Part shown: piece by piece, positions 1 to 11,582 of the stretch
Layout of the letters: every line of letters begins with the position of its first letter
Numbering within the stretch: the first letter of the stretch is position 1
DNA from: Chara braunii
Taxonomy: Eukaryota; Streptophyta; Charophyceae; Charales; Characeae
Length of the DNA stretch: 64,000 bases
Assembly: GCA_003427395.1 (NCBI GenBank)
Contig: BFEA01000484.1
Span: forward strand, 662,479-726,478
Direction: 5' to 3'
Translations under genes and position numbers: made by a program
Notes under the pieces: generated by a model
Told to the model about the DNA's origin: nothing
The model's input: the letters and a program-made list of their open reading frames with translations, nothing else
The model's database searches: none

Positions 1-145
1 GAGCACCGAGCACCGACCACCAAGCACGATGAGCACCGACCACGCACGAATGAGCACCGAGCACCGACCACGCACGGATGAGCACCGACCACCGACCACA
101 TGCGGGCGATTGGAGGGGCGGGCCGGCGACTGGAGGGGCGGGCCG
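1..145. repeat. GC-rich minisatellite
   Basis: The first 100 bases are degenerate tandem copies of a unit built from GAGCACCGACCACGCACG and shorter variants. At 106-145 a 20-bp unit (gcgaYtggaggggcgggccg) occurs twice in a row. No coding frame is convincing: the two overlapping short frames are both by-products of the repeat. The array may continue beyond the window. Confidence 0.8.
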
Positions 146-243
146 GCAACCAAAAAACGGGCGCGCGGGCGATAACGGGTACCAAACGGACACAATTCGA
201 GGGGTGGGCTCGCGCCGGGCCGCAATCTGGGCCGTCCGCAAAG

Positions 244-323
244 CGTTACCGGCGACGGCCCAGATCGCAGGCCGATCAGAAAACTTTCTGATCGCAGGCT
301 GATCTGGGCCGTCGCCAGTAACG
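244..323. repeat. 80-bp near-perfect palindrome
   Basis: The left arm at 244-266 pairs with 301-323 over 23 bp with one mismatch. Inside it, 273-282 pairs perfectly with 285-294 around a 2-nt loop. The whole block can fold into one long hairpin or extrude as a cruciform. It sits between the minisatellite and the first LINE relic. It could be a MITE-like element, but no target duplication is evident. Confidence 0.8.
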
Positions 324-394
324 GTACCGGCCTGCCATTCAGGGCGTACGATAAGAAATAGCGATTCTTATAGTATTGTAGACGCTGGAAATTA

Positions 395-2840
395 TTCACA
401 ATGAGATCTGCGACCTTGATGTTCTGCTTGCTGCTTGATCTCAAGAAAACATACGACCGAGTTAACTCGTCGTACGTTCTCACGACGCTCAAGTGGATAG
501 ACTTTGGAGATAACTTTATCCTCTGGGTCAAAGCACTGCACACGCTGTCCACCACATCAGTCATGATTAATGGTCGTCTATCAAGAGAGTTCAGTCTGTC
601 GCGCTCCCTGAGACAGGGGTGTCCATTCGCCCCCCTGCTGTTTGCGGTCCAGTTTGAGGTGGGTATTGAATAACATCCGGGCTAATCCCCAAATTCGGGG
701 AATGCCAACCGGTACATCAGAATACAAGGTCAAAAAAAACTTGGTCGATGACCTCTTTGCTGTTTCAGAAGAAAAACAAATTCGCTAACATCCCTGTCGG
801 CACTGAAAACCTGCCTGGATGAATACTCTCCTATTCTGAAGCAGCCATCAATTGGCATAAGTCTGTATTCTTCCTCCCAACGGCCTATAACTTGCATGCT
901 CATGAAACACATCCACGAAGAAGAGTCTGAAAGATTCTTCGGGGTTTAAATCTCGCTAGTAGGCTGCTCAGACAACCAGGAAGATATACTGCTCCAGAAA
1001 GCCCTCCAGCGTCTGGTTACATGGGGGCAACGCCCCACATCTCATCTCGCTCTCTCTTTTTGGGCGTGCGATGGTCTTGAATGGGCCACTTCTTGCCCTC
1101 CTTTGGTTTGTAGGAACGGTAAGAGCTTTCGGCAGCGCACATCTGTACCTGATCATTAAGAGACGTGCAGCGAGGTTTCTTTGGAAGCCGTATGTTTATG
1201 AAGGAAGATGCCAACTTCCTATCCAAAGTGGCCTGCGAGATGATGTTGTGTCTTCCCAGACACGAAGGGGGATTGGGGATCTCTCTTAGATCCCAAGAGA
1301 CAGAACGACGCAATAATGGTCAAGTGGGTTGTTAAGGCATATGTTTGGATTCCCCGGTCCCTCATTAGGTACATACAATCTCGCAGAGAGCACATTCTAG
1401 CTCACGAATGGAACCTGCCACGAGACGAAGATGTTTGGACTGTGATCTTCATTCCTTCCTACCAGCGCCGCATGATAAGATCTCCATTCCTTCTGGACTG
1501 CAGTTACCCAGGCCTGGAAGAATCTTCATCCGGATGTTTGCAGGTTTCCCACATCCAAGGCTGAGGTCCTCCAACAATCGCTGTTCGAAAACCCATACAT
1601 CCGCTTCCCAGAAGGCGAATGGTACAAGGCTGACATGCCTAACTCTGGCAGTTTTGGTCGGTCCTGGATTGAGAAGGGGGTATAACTAAGAATAGCAGAC
1701 ATCTGGGACAGTCTGACCGGCACGAGGATATCTGAAGACCAGCAGAGACTGAAACTGGGCCGTGTTCATCATCTGGAAGAAAGTTGGAGAGCAAGTCATC
1801 GATGCTCTCCCAGAAGAATGGAAGACAATCATTGGCCCGGATGGACCAGACCCACCTGGAAACAGGTTCGTCTATAAATCAGCCCAGAACAATGAGTATT
1901 AGAAGCTACTAAATATCCAGCCAGACGGGAAGCGTATATTTCAATGCTGGACCACGATGGGCAGGGATACACTGTATGAGCTACCAGAGTTTGCTGGGAG
2001 TGGAGAGGGAAAGGCAAGAACGGCGAGAACCTGGGTTTGCTGGACTGCCACCAGAGATTAGGCTACGACCAGGTCTTGCCACTAAAGACCCCGCAGGTGA
2101 CAGCCAGATCAAGATGGACTCGAGTTATTCAAGAAGACCCGGTCATCGTAGACATGGCACTGGAGAGGTGCTGGGAACAGCTGCAAATGATTCCCTGTCA
2201 GAGATCAGCCTCAATCCTCTGGCTGATCTCGTTGATGGCTACCCCTTCGTCAGTATGGCTAAGTGATTGAACATGCAGTCCAAGTGGACATGGCCTGTGC
2301 TAGATGCAGCAACTGGGCCTTCGAATCCACGGTTCACTTATGGTGGGACTGCCCACGATCTGCGCATATATGGCAATGGATCAGAGGCTCATGGCATAAT
2401 CTCACAAACACGATATTCCCATGGGATAAACAGTGGGTCCTCTCGGGAGGAGTTCCAGGAGACATGAGTCTGCACAAGGGGGGTGGGGATATGTTGGTCA
2501 AGTGGTAAGGGCTGCTGCAATCACGACAATCTGGCACGAACGAACGGAATACAAGAGTAGAATACAAGAGTAGTATTCGACAAAAAGTGGAATCGAATCG
2601 ACTAACGACTAACAAACAGGCCAGAACATTCCTCGGCAGACAGACAACTCCGAGTGGCTATTCTAGACCTGGTGACAAAGAATGACAACAGGGCCACTTG
2701 GTTCAACGAGGAGAGGGGGGACTGCAGTGGTTCAACGAGACCTGGTGCTGAGATTAGAAAAAACTCCTCAATCTCCCCACAGGGCCACTTGGTCCTGCAT
2801 TCCTGGCTTTTTAGTGCATGGTGATATAACAAGTGGTAGT
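395..2840 (+). pseudogene. LINE ORF2 relic (RT to zf-RVT), heavily mutated
   Basis: This is a decayed non-LTR retrotransposon second ORF read in several frames. At 401-673 there is a reverse transcriptase piece with the motif A block LLLDLKKTYDRV and the motif B block SLRQGCPFAPLLF. The post-RT block follows at 1071-1289 (LLALLWFVGTVRAFG, RRAARFLWKP), with further matching pieces at 1316-1689. A zinc-finger zf-RVT block lies at 2263-2508 (CARCSNWAFESTVHLWWDCP). The order and wording match the better preserved LINE at 9.25-12.4 kb, so both belong to one family. The endonuclease and ORF1 are absent, consistent with 5' truncation on insertion. Many frameshifts and stops make it non-functional. 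Confidence 0.85.
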
Positions 2841-3267
2841 ACCTACCGAGCGCTCGGTAGCAACAAAGCGCAGGAGATGGGCAGGTGGCAGTGAAGCAGG
2901 AAGGAGCAGCAATTTTTCATTCGAGATCCGATGGGATCCTTTCCATCGTCTTTAGGTCCCGCTGGCCCGTTAGTGCTCATTTAGGGGGGGTGGTCGGCTT
3001 TGCTACAATAGTTAGATATAGATTACTTGTTAGATAGGGAATAGATAGATGATCATTGTAGTTGGACACCCTCTTAGCATTTCCTCTTGTTTATGATTTG
3101 TGACGCTGTTGTACTGGACGGGCAGGGTGATGAGACTGTGTCCCCTTTTGGAGGGAGGTTTGCGTTGGCTATTTGGGCGCCGGTGGCGATTCTTTTTATT
3201 TTAGGATTGTGTGGGGTTTGAAGGCCTATCTATGGCTCGTTTACATTGGTGGGGATTGGTAGGGATT

Positions 3268-3268
<1 letters not shown>
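2841..3268 (+). other. Probable 3' UTR and flank of the first LINE relic
   Basis: No reading frame of interest. The stretch follows the zf-RVT and tail segment of the LINE relic and probably holds its 3' untranslated region. No A-rich tail is seen. The segment instead ends at a T tract, so the element's true 3' end is unclear. Confidence 0.4.

Positions 3269-3309
<41 letters not shown>
3269..3309. repeat. T41 homopolymer
   Basis: A run of about 41 T. It could be the reverse-complemented poly(A) tail of a retroposon inserted on the minus strand, whose body would lie at higher coordinates. No recognisable body is seen in 3310-3545, which holds no gene I can identify. Confidence 0.8.
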
Positions 3310-3311
<2 letters not shown>

Positions 3312-3545
3312 TTTCACTTTTGGTTTGTGAGGCTTTTTGTGCCTGCGGCTTTCCTTTGTTCTCAGGGTTTAGGGTTGTAACTACGTAGTCAGGACAGTGG
3401 TCTGGAATTGGCCACTTCTGTCGCTGGACATAACTCCAATGCCTGCACCTCAACTGGGTAATGAATGGTCCCAGAGGTCATTCTCCGGGTTGTTTGTGGA
3501 CGGGGATTCCCGGCCTCCTGAGCAGAGTTTTTTTTTGTATTCAAA

Positions 3546-3690
3546 ATTTAAATAAATAAATAAATAAATAAAAAAAACAGCTGGCCGGTAATCCCTAGGC
3601 AGAGAGGGAGAAGCGGACAACAAATGAGGTCCTGAACAAACCACTACCAAATCAGACGGCAACAGCGGCCGGAAGCTGGGAAGCTGGTCT
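3546..3690. repeat. (AAAT)n plus dispersed repeat shared with 38.3 kb
   Basis: An (AAAT)n tract is followed by a roughly 100-bp segment (ggccggtaatccctaggcag onward, then gaagcggacaacaaatgagg) that matches 38,296-38,360 (gcccggtaaaccgtaggtag, gaagaggacaacaaacgagg). The 38-kb copy carries a hammerhead-like core next to a (TA)n tract. In this copy the core region is degraded. Both copies abut a simple repeat. Confidence 0.6.
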
Positions 3691-3897
3691 TTTACAGTTT
3701 CTTCCTCTGATTGGGTGAACAGTGTGGGGCCGTCTTCCTCTTCCCTTTCCCATTTAGTATAGCCCTTTTTTTGTGTGTTGTGTGTGTGATATACTCGATG
3801 CAGTTGCTTCCTTTTTGACGTAGACTCGCTGCAGCAGATAACCTGTGCCACAGCTGGGTGCTTTCTTCGGGTTACATCTTCATCTCACTGTGTGACT

Positions 3898-4112
3898 GGT
3901 CCTCTTTTTCTTCTTTTCCTTCTTCGTCTTCGTCTCCGTCTTCTTCTTCTTCTTCCCCTTTTCTTTTTTTTTCCCTTTTTGTTTCCTCTTTCTTTTTTTT
4001 CTTCCTTTTTTCTCTTTTTTCCTCGATCGTCCAAATGGAAGGATTATGAGGATCTTTTTATTCCCATCTTTTTCACGGCTGGATCGAAAGTTCCGAAAAG
4101 TTCCGAAACGGC
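3898..4112. repeat. Polypyrimidine tract plus shared 90-bp flank
   Basis: About 125 bp of almost pure T/C is followed by a conserved segment (atcgtccaaatggaaggat, then cacggctggatcgaaagtt). The same arrangement recurs at 13,893-14,152, so this is a dispersed repeat with a built-in homopyrimidine tract. Both coding frames across it are low complexity and not genes. Confidence 0.75.
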
Positions 4113-5604
4113 TGAGGGGAGCGCTGGTACCAGGCGAATAGCGGTAGCGCTCCGGTAATAGCACCGCTACGCGTTACCGTGCGTAGTGCTGCTCACCTGT
4201 GACCCTCGCCGCCAAGACGAGAAGCAGGACAGCGAGCATGCTAGCCTCGTCCGTGGGTGGAGGTAACTCCTCACAGCATCGCCTACTCCGAACAGTCCAT
4301 AGCTTAGCTTAGGTAGGAGGTAGAGGAGGAGCATCCAAAGAGAAGCCAGAGTGTGTTGAGGATAACGAGGAAGAGCAGTCGAAGAGAGGCCAGAGCCCGT
4401 CTAAGTGCCGAATAGAGGACGTGGAGGGGCGAGGGATGCATATGTCTCAAACAGGTCAAGGAGGTAACGAGGAAGAGCCGTCGAAGAGAGGCCAGAATTC
4501 GTCTAAGTACCGAACCCTCACTTAGGGTTAGGAGGAAAGAAGGCGGCCATGTAGGGGAGAAAGTCGAAGTTACTCGCAGTAAATGTGTCGGGGTACACAG
4601 AGAAGTCGTCGTCCTCGTCACACAGAGGTCCAGGGAAACACAGGAGCTACGTCGAAAAGAGGAAGGGCGCGGGGTAGCGTAGGGTTATGAGGAAAGAAAG
4701 GCGAACACAAAGTGGGAAGGCCAGAGTGAACTGCGGCCCTTCCGCACCAAAATCCCCGCATCTTTTCAAGGTGCTCGCGTAATCACTTCACCTGGCACGA
4801 AGCCCAGGGTAATACAGGAGCTACGCTAAAGGAAGAACGCATCACGGAAGGATAAAGGACATAGTTTATCCTTCTTTCGCGTTCTTTCGGTCCTTCGGTC
4901 AGGAGGTAGGGGACGATCCTAGTGGTGTGCTCACGAACCTAACCTGAAAGTGACATAACAGCGAATACGGTATGCGGGATCTGTTTTGAGTAGGGGGAGA
5001 GATAAGTCGAGGAGGGGAGGAGAACGACGGAGAACGTATCTACAAGAACGTACATCTAGTAAGGCTAATTAAGCAGTGATAGCTCGAGGTTCCTTGGATC
5101 TCAGCTCAAACTCACATCAGTCGAAAGCAAGTGCTTAAATTATGGATTGAACGCTTACACTGTAAAGACCGACGCTCATAGTAAGGTTAGCCCACGGGCC
5201 TCGAGGAACTGGGCACGAGGTACATTTCGCTTACCAGGTGCCCCGGGACGGACAAGAGTCGACCGACATCAATTCAAGGGTGTGTACAGCGAAGCGAAGA
5301 AGTGAGAGTAACAGGAGCATCGATGAGCACCAAAGGGCAAAGGGCTAGTGGGGAGTGACATGTTAGATAGGGAAATGAATGTGGCCGCTTACATCGGAAT
5401 TAAAAAGTGACGCAGGTAAAGGACGTAACGGGCAGCAAAGTCGCTGTAAACACTCACCCTCTCCGAGTTCAGAAGAAGTTTGCCACGTGGTAATGGGTAG
5501 TGAGAAGAGGCCAAGAGGTACTCTAGTAGGGGCCCGCTGCAAGGGAGGAAGGGACGGGAGGAACCACGGGTAGCCGGGTAAAACATCACTATCGTGAATT
5601 TTGT
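4113..5604 (+). other. Upstream region of the main LINE, probable 5' UTR
   Basis: No gene recognised. A 48-bp segment at about 4364-4411 recurs at 4466-4513 (gaggaagagcMgtcgaagag) with about 102-bp spacing. The region lies directly upstream of LINE ORF1 on the same strand, so part of it is likely 5' UTR. The element's 5' boundary could not be fixed. Confidence 0.4.
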
Positions 5605-8430
5605 GTGGCAGCTCGCTCTGTTCGTCAAAGTGCATTACGGTGGTCTCGTTACCTCACCCACTCAGACCTTAGACCTCAGCGACGTCATCAACTGCCAGGT
5701 AGCATGGAAGGAGCTACAGGTGCAGGAAATACAAATCGCTATGTACCTCCTCCTATCCCAACTAGGCAAAGGCCTCTTAGATCGGAGGACCGAGTGAGGG
5801 ACTCAGTAGGTCGCTGCTATGACGATGGAATCTGCCCTAATGACGTGGATCTGGGAGAAGTGGTGGAGGACGAGGAAGGGAGGAGGTTTGTGGTAAACGA
5901 GGAGGTAGACAATATCAAAGAATAGTGGCTAAAAGAGCGCACTGTAATTATGATATTTCAGGAGGAAGCATGTCACCTATCAAGGCAAGTGAAAGAAGAT
6001 CTTCTTCAGGCTTACGAAGATGGCTAGTTAACACAGAAGATCTTCAATCCAGATACAAAGAGAGGGCGAATTCGGTTCGAAGGACCCAACGTGATTTCAT
6101 ACGTTGCAAAGGCGAAAGAGATTGCGGTTTGGCTAATCAAGAAAGGTGAAGCGAAGTTGAAGCTGGGACAGGTGGAATACATTACAACATTCAAAGCGTA
6201 GATGCCTCGCCAAGAGTTGAAGGATCTCAGACTGCTGGAAGCTGAAACCAATTTCTGGATCGTGGCACTGCGTGTTCACTTAGATGCATACTATTTCTTG
6301 AGAGGCGCAGTCAACAAGATATTCGGAGAGGTTCTGGATATGCACCCGCCAGAGTATGATAGGAGTCGTCCGAAACTCATGAACATCAAATTGGATATGC
6401 ACACGGATGCCAGACACACGGTCGACGACGAACTGGTCATTCAAGGTTCCAGAGGGGAGAGATGGAAAGTGGGCATTGCTACCCCATACACGGACTGGTG
6501 TCGGAAGTGCAAATGGTACTTCCACACTGAGGAATCATGTCCCAGGAACAGACAGAGGGACGAGGGCCGGGGCGAAGGGGGCGGAGGTCACAAGGAATGC
6601 TTCCGACAACACCTTCAAAGCAGAGAGCAAACCGAAAGGCAGGAAGCAAGCAGGGAGAATGCAAGAGGGGATACACAGAACGGAAGTCAAGCTCACCAGG
6701 GAATCAGACATTCAGAGGTGGATGATGGACAGAGAGCGAGGCCGTCCGCCGATCTGAGAGGAGCTCCGAGCCACTTGAGCAGGCTCTCTCATACATGTAA
6801 CGCGCATTCAGAGAGAAGGCTAGGAGGGAACGGAAGACAAGCCGCCTCGGCTCAACCCTCCAAATCCCTCATAAGACATCAAGGTTTGGGTGGTACAAAC
6901 TCTCCAAACTGGCGAGAACAACAGTCTCCTCTTCCACTGATGCATCCTGGGACAGACTGACGGTTCTGGACAGGTGCCCAGCCAGCAGTAGATCACAAAC
7001 ACTCAAGAGCGAGTAGAGATCGAGGTTGGAGAAAACAACACCATCCCGGATTGGACAATCAAGCCGGCATTGCTGACATGCGCAGATCACCAATTCCCCC
7101 ACCTGCACTTCACGACCAGCAAGCCAAGTATGGTAGGGAGGGGAGATGGGAACAGACGGGCATTTTGGGCCTGCCTCCGCTACCAACCCACACACACTAT
7201 TCCCAACCAGTGTACCCGCAGCCGCACTACCCGGGCACAGCATACGACTGGCGTGCTCTGGCCCAGGAGACGAATCAGATCCAACGAAATCATTTCAACC
7301 AAGGTGCTTTTTCAGAGCACTTCAACCTGAGCTCCCTACAAAGTGAAGTTGGGAGAGTCCCCAGGCGCAGGAGCGGGGCCTCTTGGAGGGCGTGGGTTGA
7401 AGAAGAAACACGGCTTCAAGAGAATGCTCACGCAACCGGAGGGCTGCTGCACCACACAGGCACAGGTATAGGCACAGACAGATGGTACATGGAGACAGAA
7501 AGGGAAGCAGAGAAGGCTGCGGAGTTAACAGGCGGTGCACGAGGGGGAGAGTTGTCGAAGTCGTCAATCTCCTCTCAATCTAGAGTGAGAATGGGAAGCG
7601 AGGGAGAGAGGGAAGAAGCGGAAGGTGATAGAATGAGCCGAGAATGCTCTTCCTCTTCGATGGAAAGTTCAGCTCAGTCCAGATCTCGGCCAAACATTGA
7701 TGGGAAAGGGGATGTAAGACCCCGGGTCAATCGCTGCAGAAGGATCGAAATGCCGCACAGTAGCAAAGCGGAGACCGTTAGGAGGAGAGTCGTCCCAATC
7801 ATGTGCACAAAGGCCAGGGAGGGAATCTACTTCCTGGCCCTGTCAGGGGAAGGAGGTCTCTCGTACATCCCATCGGAAGAAATAGGCAGAGCTCCAACCC
7901 CTTCAAAGATTATGTAGATAACCAAGGCTTTGTACGAAGAGCGCGTCCCTATCAGAATCATCCCAAGCGCCTCAATGATAAGCATCATCACAGAAACATC
8001 TCAAGGCTACGTCAAATTTTACTTCCCACTTTTGGACGCTCGTATTCCCCCAGAATCAGCAGAGGCTCTCCCACAATCTGGGGTGCGATGGTACCACATG
8101 AATGCGGTGAGAGAGAGGAACGCGACAGAACTGGAACAAATCAGAGTGTTTCACGAGATCAGCGGTCTGATCCTATTAAACGTGAGCGAGAAACTGTCGG
8201 CAGACGAAGGATTCCAGTCCAACTTCATGATTACCAAGCTGACACAAGAGTGGGGCTCACGGTCAAGATCTAACTCTTCACGGGGTAGCTTTAGAGGAAG
8301 TATTCGCTCGTGCTCTATGGCTCGGGCATCAGCCTCCCCAGGAGCAGCGGTTCCAGACCTGGCTGCAGCAGCACAGGATACTCACTCCCGCATCCAAGAG
8401 CAGGCGGCTGAAACGCACTTCAATGGATAA
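5605..8430 (+). pseudogene. LINE ORF1 (nucleic-acid-binding protein) with in-frame stops
   Basis: One frame runs throughout, interrupted by stops at 5923, 6025, 6199 and 7915 (all TAG) and at 6958 (TGA). Such proteins bind the element RNA and form the retrotransposition particle. A CCHC zinc knuckle is clear near 6499-6540 (WCRKCKWYFHTEESC). The segment upstream resembles the DUF4283-like region common before plant LINE knuckles, and is given as inference. The C-terminal third is polar and Ser/Arg-rich. Several stops can be explained by C-to-T or G-to-A changes of Gln, Trp or Arg codons, as expected from methylation decay. The last codons overlap the ORF2 start. The true start codon is uncertain. 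Confidence 0.7.
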
Positions 8431-8896
8431 GTTCAAGCTTGCGTCTTGGAACCTGAGGGGGCTGGGAGACACTCGGGGCAGATTCAAACGCCGAAGGGTG
8501 ACGAGCTGGATGCACGACTGCAAGGTTAACTGCTTACTGATCCAAGAGTCCAAGTTGAATGAAGAAAAACTGGCAGAGCTCGGGAATTGGGGTAGCTCTA
8601 GAGGAAGTATTCGCTCGTGCTCTATGGCTCGGCATCAGCCTCCCCATGAGCAGCGGTTCCAGACCTGGCTGCAGCAGCACAAGATACTCACTCCCGCATC
8701 CAAGAGCCGGCGGCTGAAACGCACTTCAATGGATAAGTTCAAGATTGCATCTTGGAACCTGAGGGGGCTGGGAGACACTAGGGGCAGATTCAAACGCCGA
8801 AGGGTGAAGAGCTGGATTCCCGACTGCAAGGTTAACTACTTACTGATCCAAGAGTCCAAGCTGAATGAAGAAAAACTGGCAGAGCTCGGGAATTGG
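8284..8896 (+). repeat. 307-bp tandem duplication over the ORF1/ORF2 junction
   Basis: 8284-8590 and 8591-8896 are adjacent copies, differing by about a dozen substitutions and a 1-bp deletion. Both contain the end of ORF1, the overlapping ORF2 start (at 8423 and again at 8727) and the first 45 or so residues of the endonuclease. Since the copies have diverged, this is an old event and not an assembly error. Confidence 0.9.
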
Positions 8897-8929
8897 TGGG
8901 ATGGGCCACAAGTCTGGGCCCAGGGGTAG
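8423..8929 (+). pseudogene. LINE ORF2 start: truncated AP-like endonuclease, duplicated
   Basis: This opens with the start of an exonuclease-endonuclease-phosphatase domain (KLASWNLRGLG, then LLIQESKLNEEKL), the nuclease that nicks the target to prime reverse transcription. After about 45 residues the duplication restarts the same sequence (KIASWNLRGLG...). The frame then ends at 8929. The remaining 180 or so residues of the nuclease, including the catalytic His and Asp residues, are absent. The ATG overlaps the ORF1 stop in ATGGATAA, which suggests termination-reinitiation. This copy cannot nick DNA. Confidence 0.75.
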
Positions 8930-9261
8930 CAGAATGGGTGGCACAACACATGAGGGAATGGGAGGAAGCCAAAAACCTGTTCTCGTCAACAGAGGACTGG
9001 ATTGACGGGGGCACTGCGATCATATCTGGGATGCTAAATGTCTGCTCACGGATACTGGCCAAGTCCAGGAATATGAAGGAGGCGGAGTGTCGGAGGAGGG
9101 TGGATGAAGCAGAAAAGCGAATGGAAGGACACCCAATCTCAGTGTTGGCATGGGCCGCAGAGAGGGAAAAAAAAGGCGCCGAATGGGAGGATATGCAGGC
9201 GGAGAAGGAGAAAAGGTGGATAGAAGTCTTGCGAGATCGAGACAAGCGACAAAATGACTAA
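8893..9261 (+). pseudogene. LINE ORF2 linker between endonuclease and RT
   Basis: A charged, probably helical segment (ECRRRVDEAEKRMEG, WEDMQAEKEKRWIEV) lies in a different frame from both neighbours. Its place matches the region between endonuclease and RT in L1-type proteins. The frame change from 8929 and into 9254 shows indels on both sides. Confidence 0.5.
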
Positions 9262-10414
9262 GGAGACTTTGCAGAAATTACTCCCTCGACGCACTCAACA
9301 CCAAATGGTGGAATTGCAGCACCCATTCGACAACACAGCGCCAACAGCCGCCACAGCAACAGGCATGCTCGAGTATGCAAGACTGCACTATCACGACATC
9401 CTCACCACGAGACGTCCGCGTGACACAATCCACACTAATCTGACGGAGACCTCGGACCTATGGGAAGACACTCAACTGCGTGTCTCTACCCCAGCAAGAC
9501 TCGACTTCGACAGACCAATCACATTTGAAGAAACGACCCAGACCCTGAAGGCAATGGCAAAAGGAAAATCGCCTAGCATTGACGGTTTGACGGTGGAGTT
9601 CTACTCCCAAAACTGGGCAACAACGGGGCCACCGCTAGTCAACCTCTACAACAAAGTGTTGACCGGTGGCAGATTAGGAAGGAGGACGACGCACGGGGTA
9701 ATCTCGGTCCTATTCAAGAAGGGAGACAAGTCGGAAGTGAGGAACTGGAGGCCGATCTCCTTGCTAAATGTCTCATATAAGATTCTGGCTAAGACTTTGG
9801 CAAGGAGGTTGGCCAAGTACCTTCTAGATCTGGTCGAAAAGGACCAAGGGGCGTTCGTGCAAGGGCGCTCCATCTTCAACAACATTGTGACGGCGATCGA
9901 AGTATTGGAGGTGGTTCAAGCGGAAAACCTGGACGCAGCGGCTCTGCTGATTGATCTGGAGAAAGCGTATGACAAGGTCGGGTGGACCTTTATAATGACA
10001 ACACTGAGACACCTGGGCTTCGGGGAAGGGTTCTGCAATTGGGTGGTGGCCCTATATATGTTCTCCACCTCCTCAGTAATGGTCAACGGCTGTCTTTCAA
10101 CACCTTTTCATCTGACAAGGTCATTGCGGCAAGGATGCCCGCTCACGCCACTACTCTTTGTCCTGCAAATGGAGGTTCTGCTAAATCGGATCAGGAAGCA
10201 TCCGCTCATCAAGGGCATTCAGTTAAACGACACGGCGGAGTGCAGAGTGAAGGCCTTGGCAGACGACCTCTTCGCGGTGTGCCAAAACTCAACTCCAGCA
10301 CTGACGGCACTGAAGAACACCATGCAAGAATACTCGTCTCTATCTGAAGCTTCGGTAAACTGGTCAAAATCAGTCTACCTGCTGCCACAACAGTTTAGAC
10401 TGAGGCTGGAATAG
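9254..10414 (+). pseudogene. LINE reverse transcriptase domain (RVT_1)
   Basis: This is the best preserved part of the element and copies element RNA into DNA at the target. Visible blocks are KGKSPSIDGLTVEFY, NWRPISLLNVSYKILAKTL, QGAFVQGRSIFNN, motif A ALLIDLEKAYDKVGWTF (first catalytic Asp), motif B SLRQGCPLTPLLF, and motif C VKALADDLFAV (the ADD pair). The frame stops at a TAG (10,412-10,414). The protein then continues in another frame after an A8 run near 10,440, so a homopolymer slip probably broke it. RT activity of the isolated domain cannot be excluded, but the full ORF2 is dead. Confidence 0.85.
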
Positions 10415-10446
10415 GGCATGAAGAAGGTCGAGACAAGAGAAAAAAA

Positions 10447-11582
10447 AGATTCCTTGGGGTTTTGATTAGCCTACAGGTGGAAGCTTCTACGCAGGGACTG
10501 CTACTTCATAACAGAATAGCCTCAAGACTGAAGCTGTGGGGCATGGCCTGGCACCTATCATTGATTGGTCGGGCTTTGGTAGCAAATGTAGCCCTGTTTT
10601 CGATCCTATGGTTTGTAGGCACGGTCAGGGAATTAACAGGAGGTGTCTTAACTGCAATCCGCAGGCTGGTGGCACGCTTTCTGTGGAAACCGAAGGCAAA
10701 GCAAGAGGAGGGCTTCCTAGTCAAGATTGCATGGGAGCTGCTCACCTTCCCTCGCACACAAGGGGGACTGGGAATGTGGGACCCATGTGGGACCCAGCCA
10801 GGAAAAAACAGGCCCAGTTGAGAGAATGGTTGTGCAAAGTGGCGCTATCGGAAGGGGAAGAAGACTGGGTGCTGTTAGCCGAAAGAATTCTCATGAGGGA
10901 GTGGGGTCTGAGCAGATCGGAGGATGTCTGGCTCTGTTTTTTCACAGACTCGTTTAGAAGACGAAGACCGAAGTCCACCTTTTGGAAAGCCATTCTGAAA
11001 GCATGGAAGAATCTTCCTCCAGACGTACCCTCCCCTCCAAGCTCGAAGGAGGAAATCCTGGCACAACCTCTTTTCGAGAATCTGAAAATTCGGGCACTGA
11101 ACGGTGAGTGGTTTGTGGCAGATGGGTCAACTGGATCCTTTGGGCTTGCCTGGTTAAGGAGAGGAGTCTCTAGGGTGAGGGATTTATGGTCCCCACTAAC
11201 GGGCAATTGGAGGTCTTTGGAGGAAGCTAGGGAGCAACTGACCGGGCTGCGAAGGGTGGAAGAGAATTGGCAGAATCTGCTGATGGCAATACCTCAGGAG
11301 TGGCATAACATGTTGAGCCCGGAAGGAGTGGACCCTCCAGACAAATGGTATGTCGCCACGGACGACCCGGGACAAAATACCCTGTGGAAGGTGAAGGACA
11401 TCACAGCCAGCGGGTTTCGACAGGTGGACAGATGGAGATGCACTGGACACAACAACAGACTGGAGCTACAGGGAGATGAGACAATCATGTGTTGGTCCAA
11501 TCCACCTCAGGCACGAGTTACAGAGGTACGACCGGCTGGCAGACCCACAGGAGTGCTGGGTGGGACGACGGCCACTGAGTAA
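10447..11582 (+). pseudogene. LINE ORF2 post-RT region, two frames
   Basis: The thumb and connection block (KRFLGVLISLQ, LFSILWFVGTVREL, RRLVARFLWKP) reads in one frame to about 10,784. An exact 11-bp tandem duplication (atgtgggaccc at 10,774-10,784 and 10,785-10,795) then shifts the frame. The protein carries on in the next frame to 11,582 (LREWLCKVAL, ILMREWGLSRSEDVW). The same blocks occur in the relic at 1.07-1.56 kb. Confidence 0.8.

Noticed and set aside
3365-3380. Telomere-like word agggtttaggg
   Set aside because: It occurs once only, with no tandem array.
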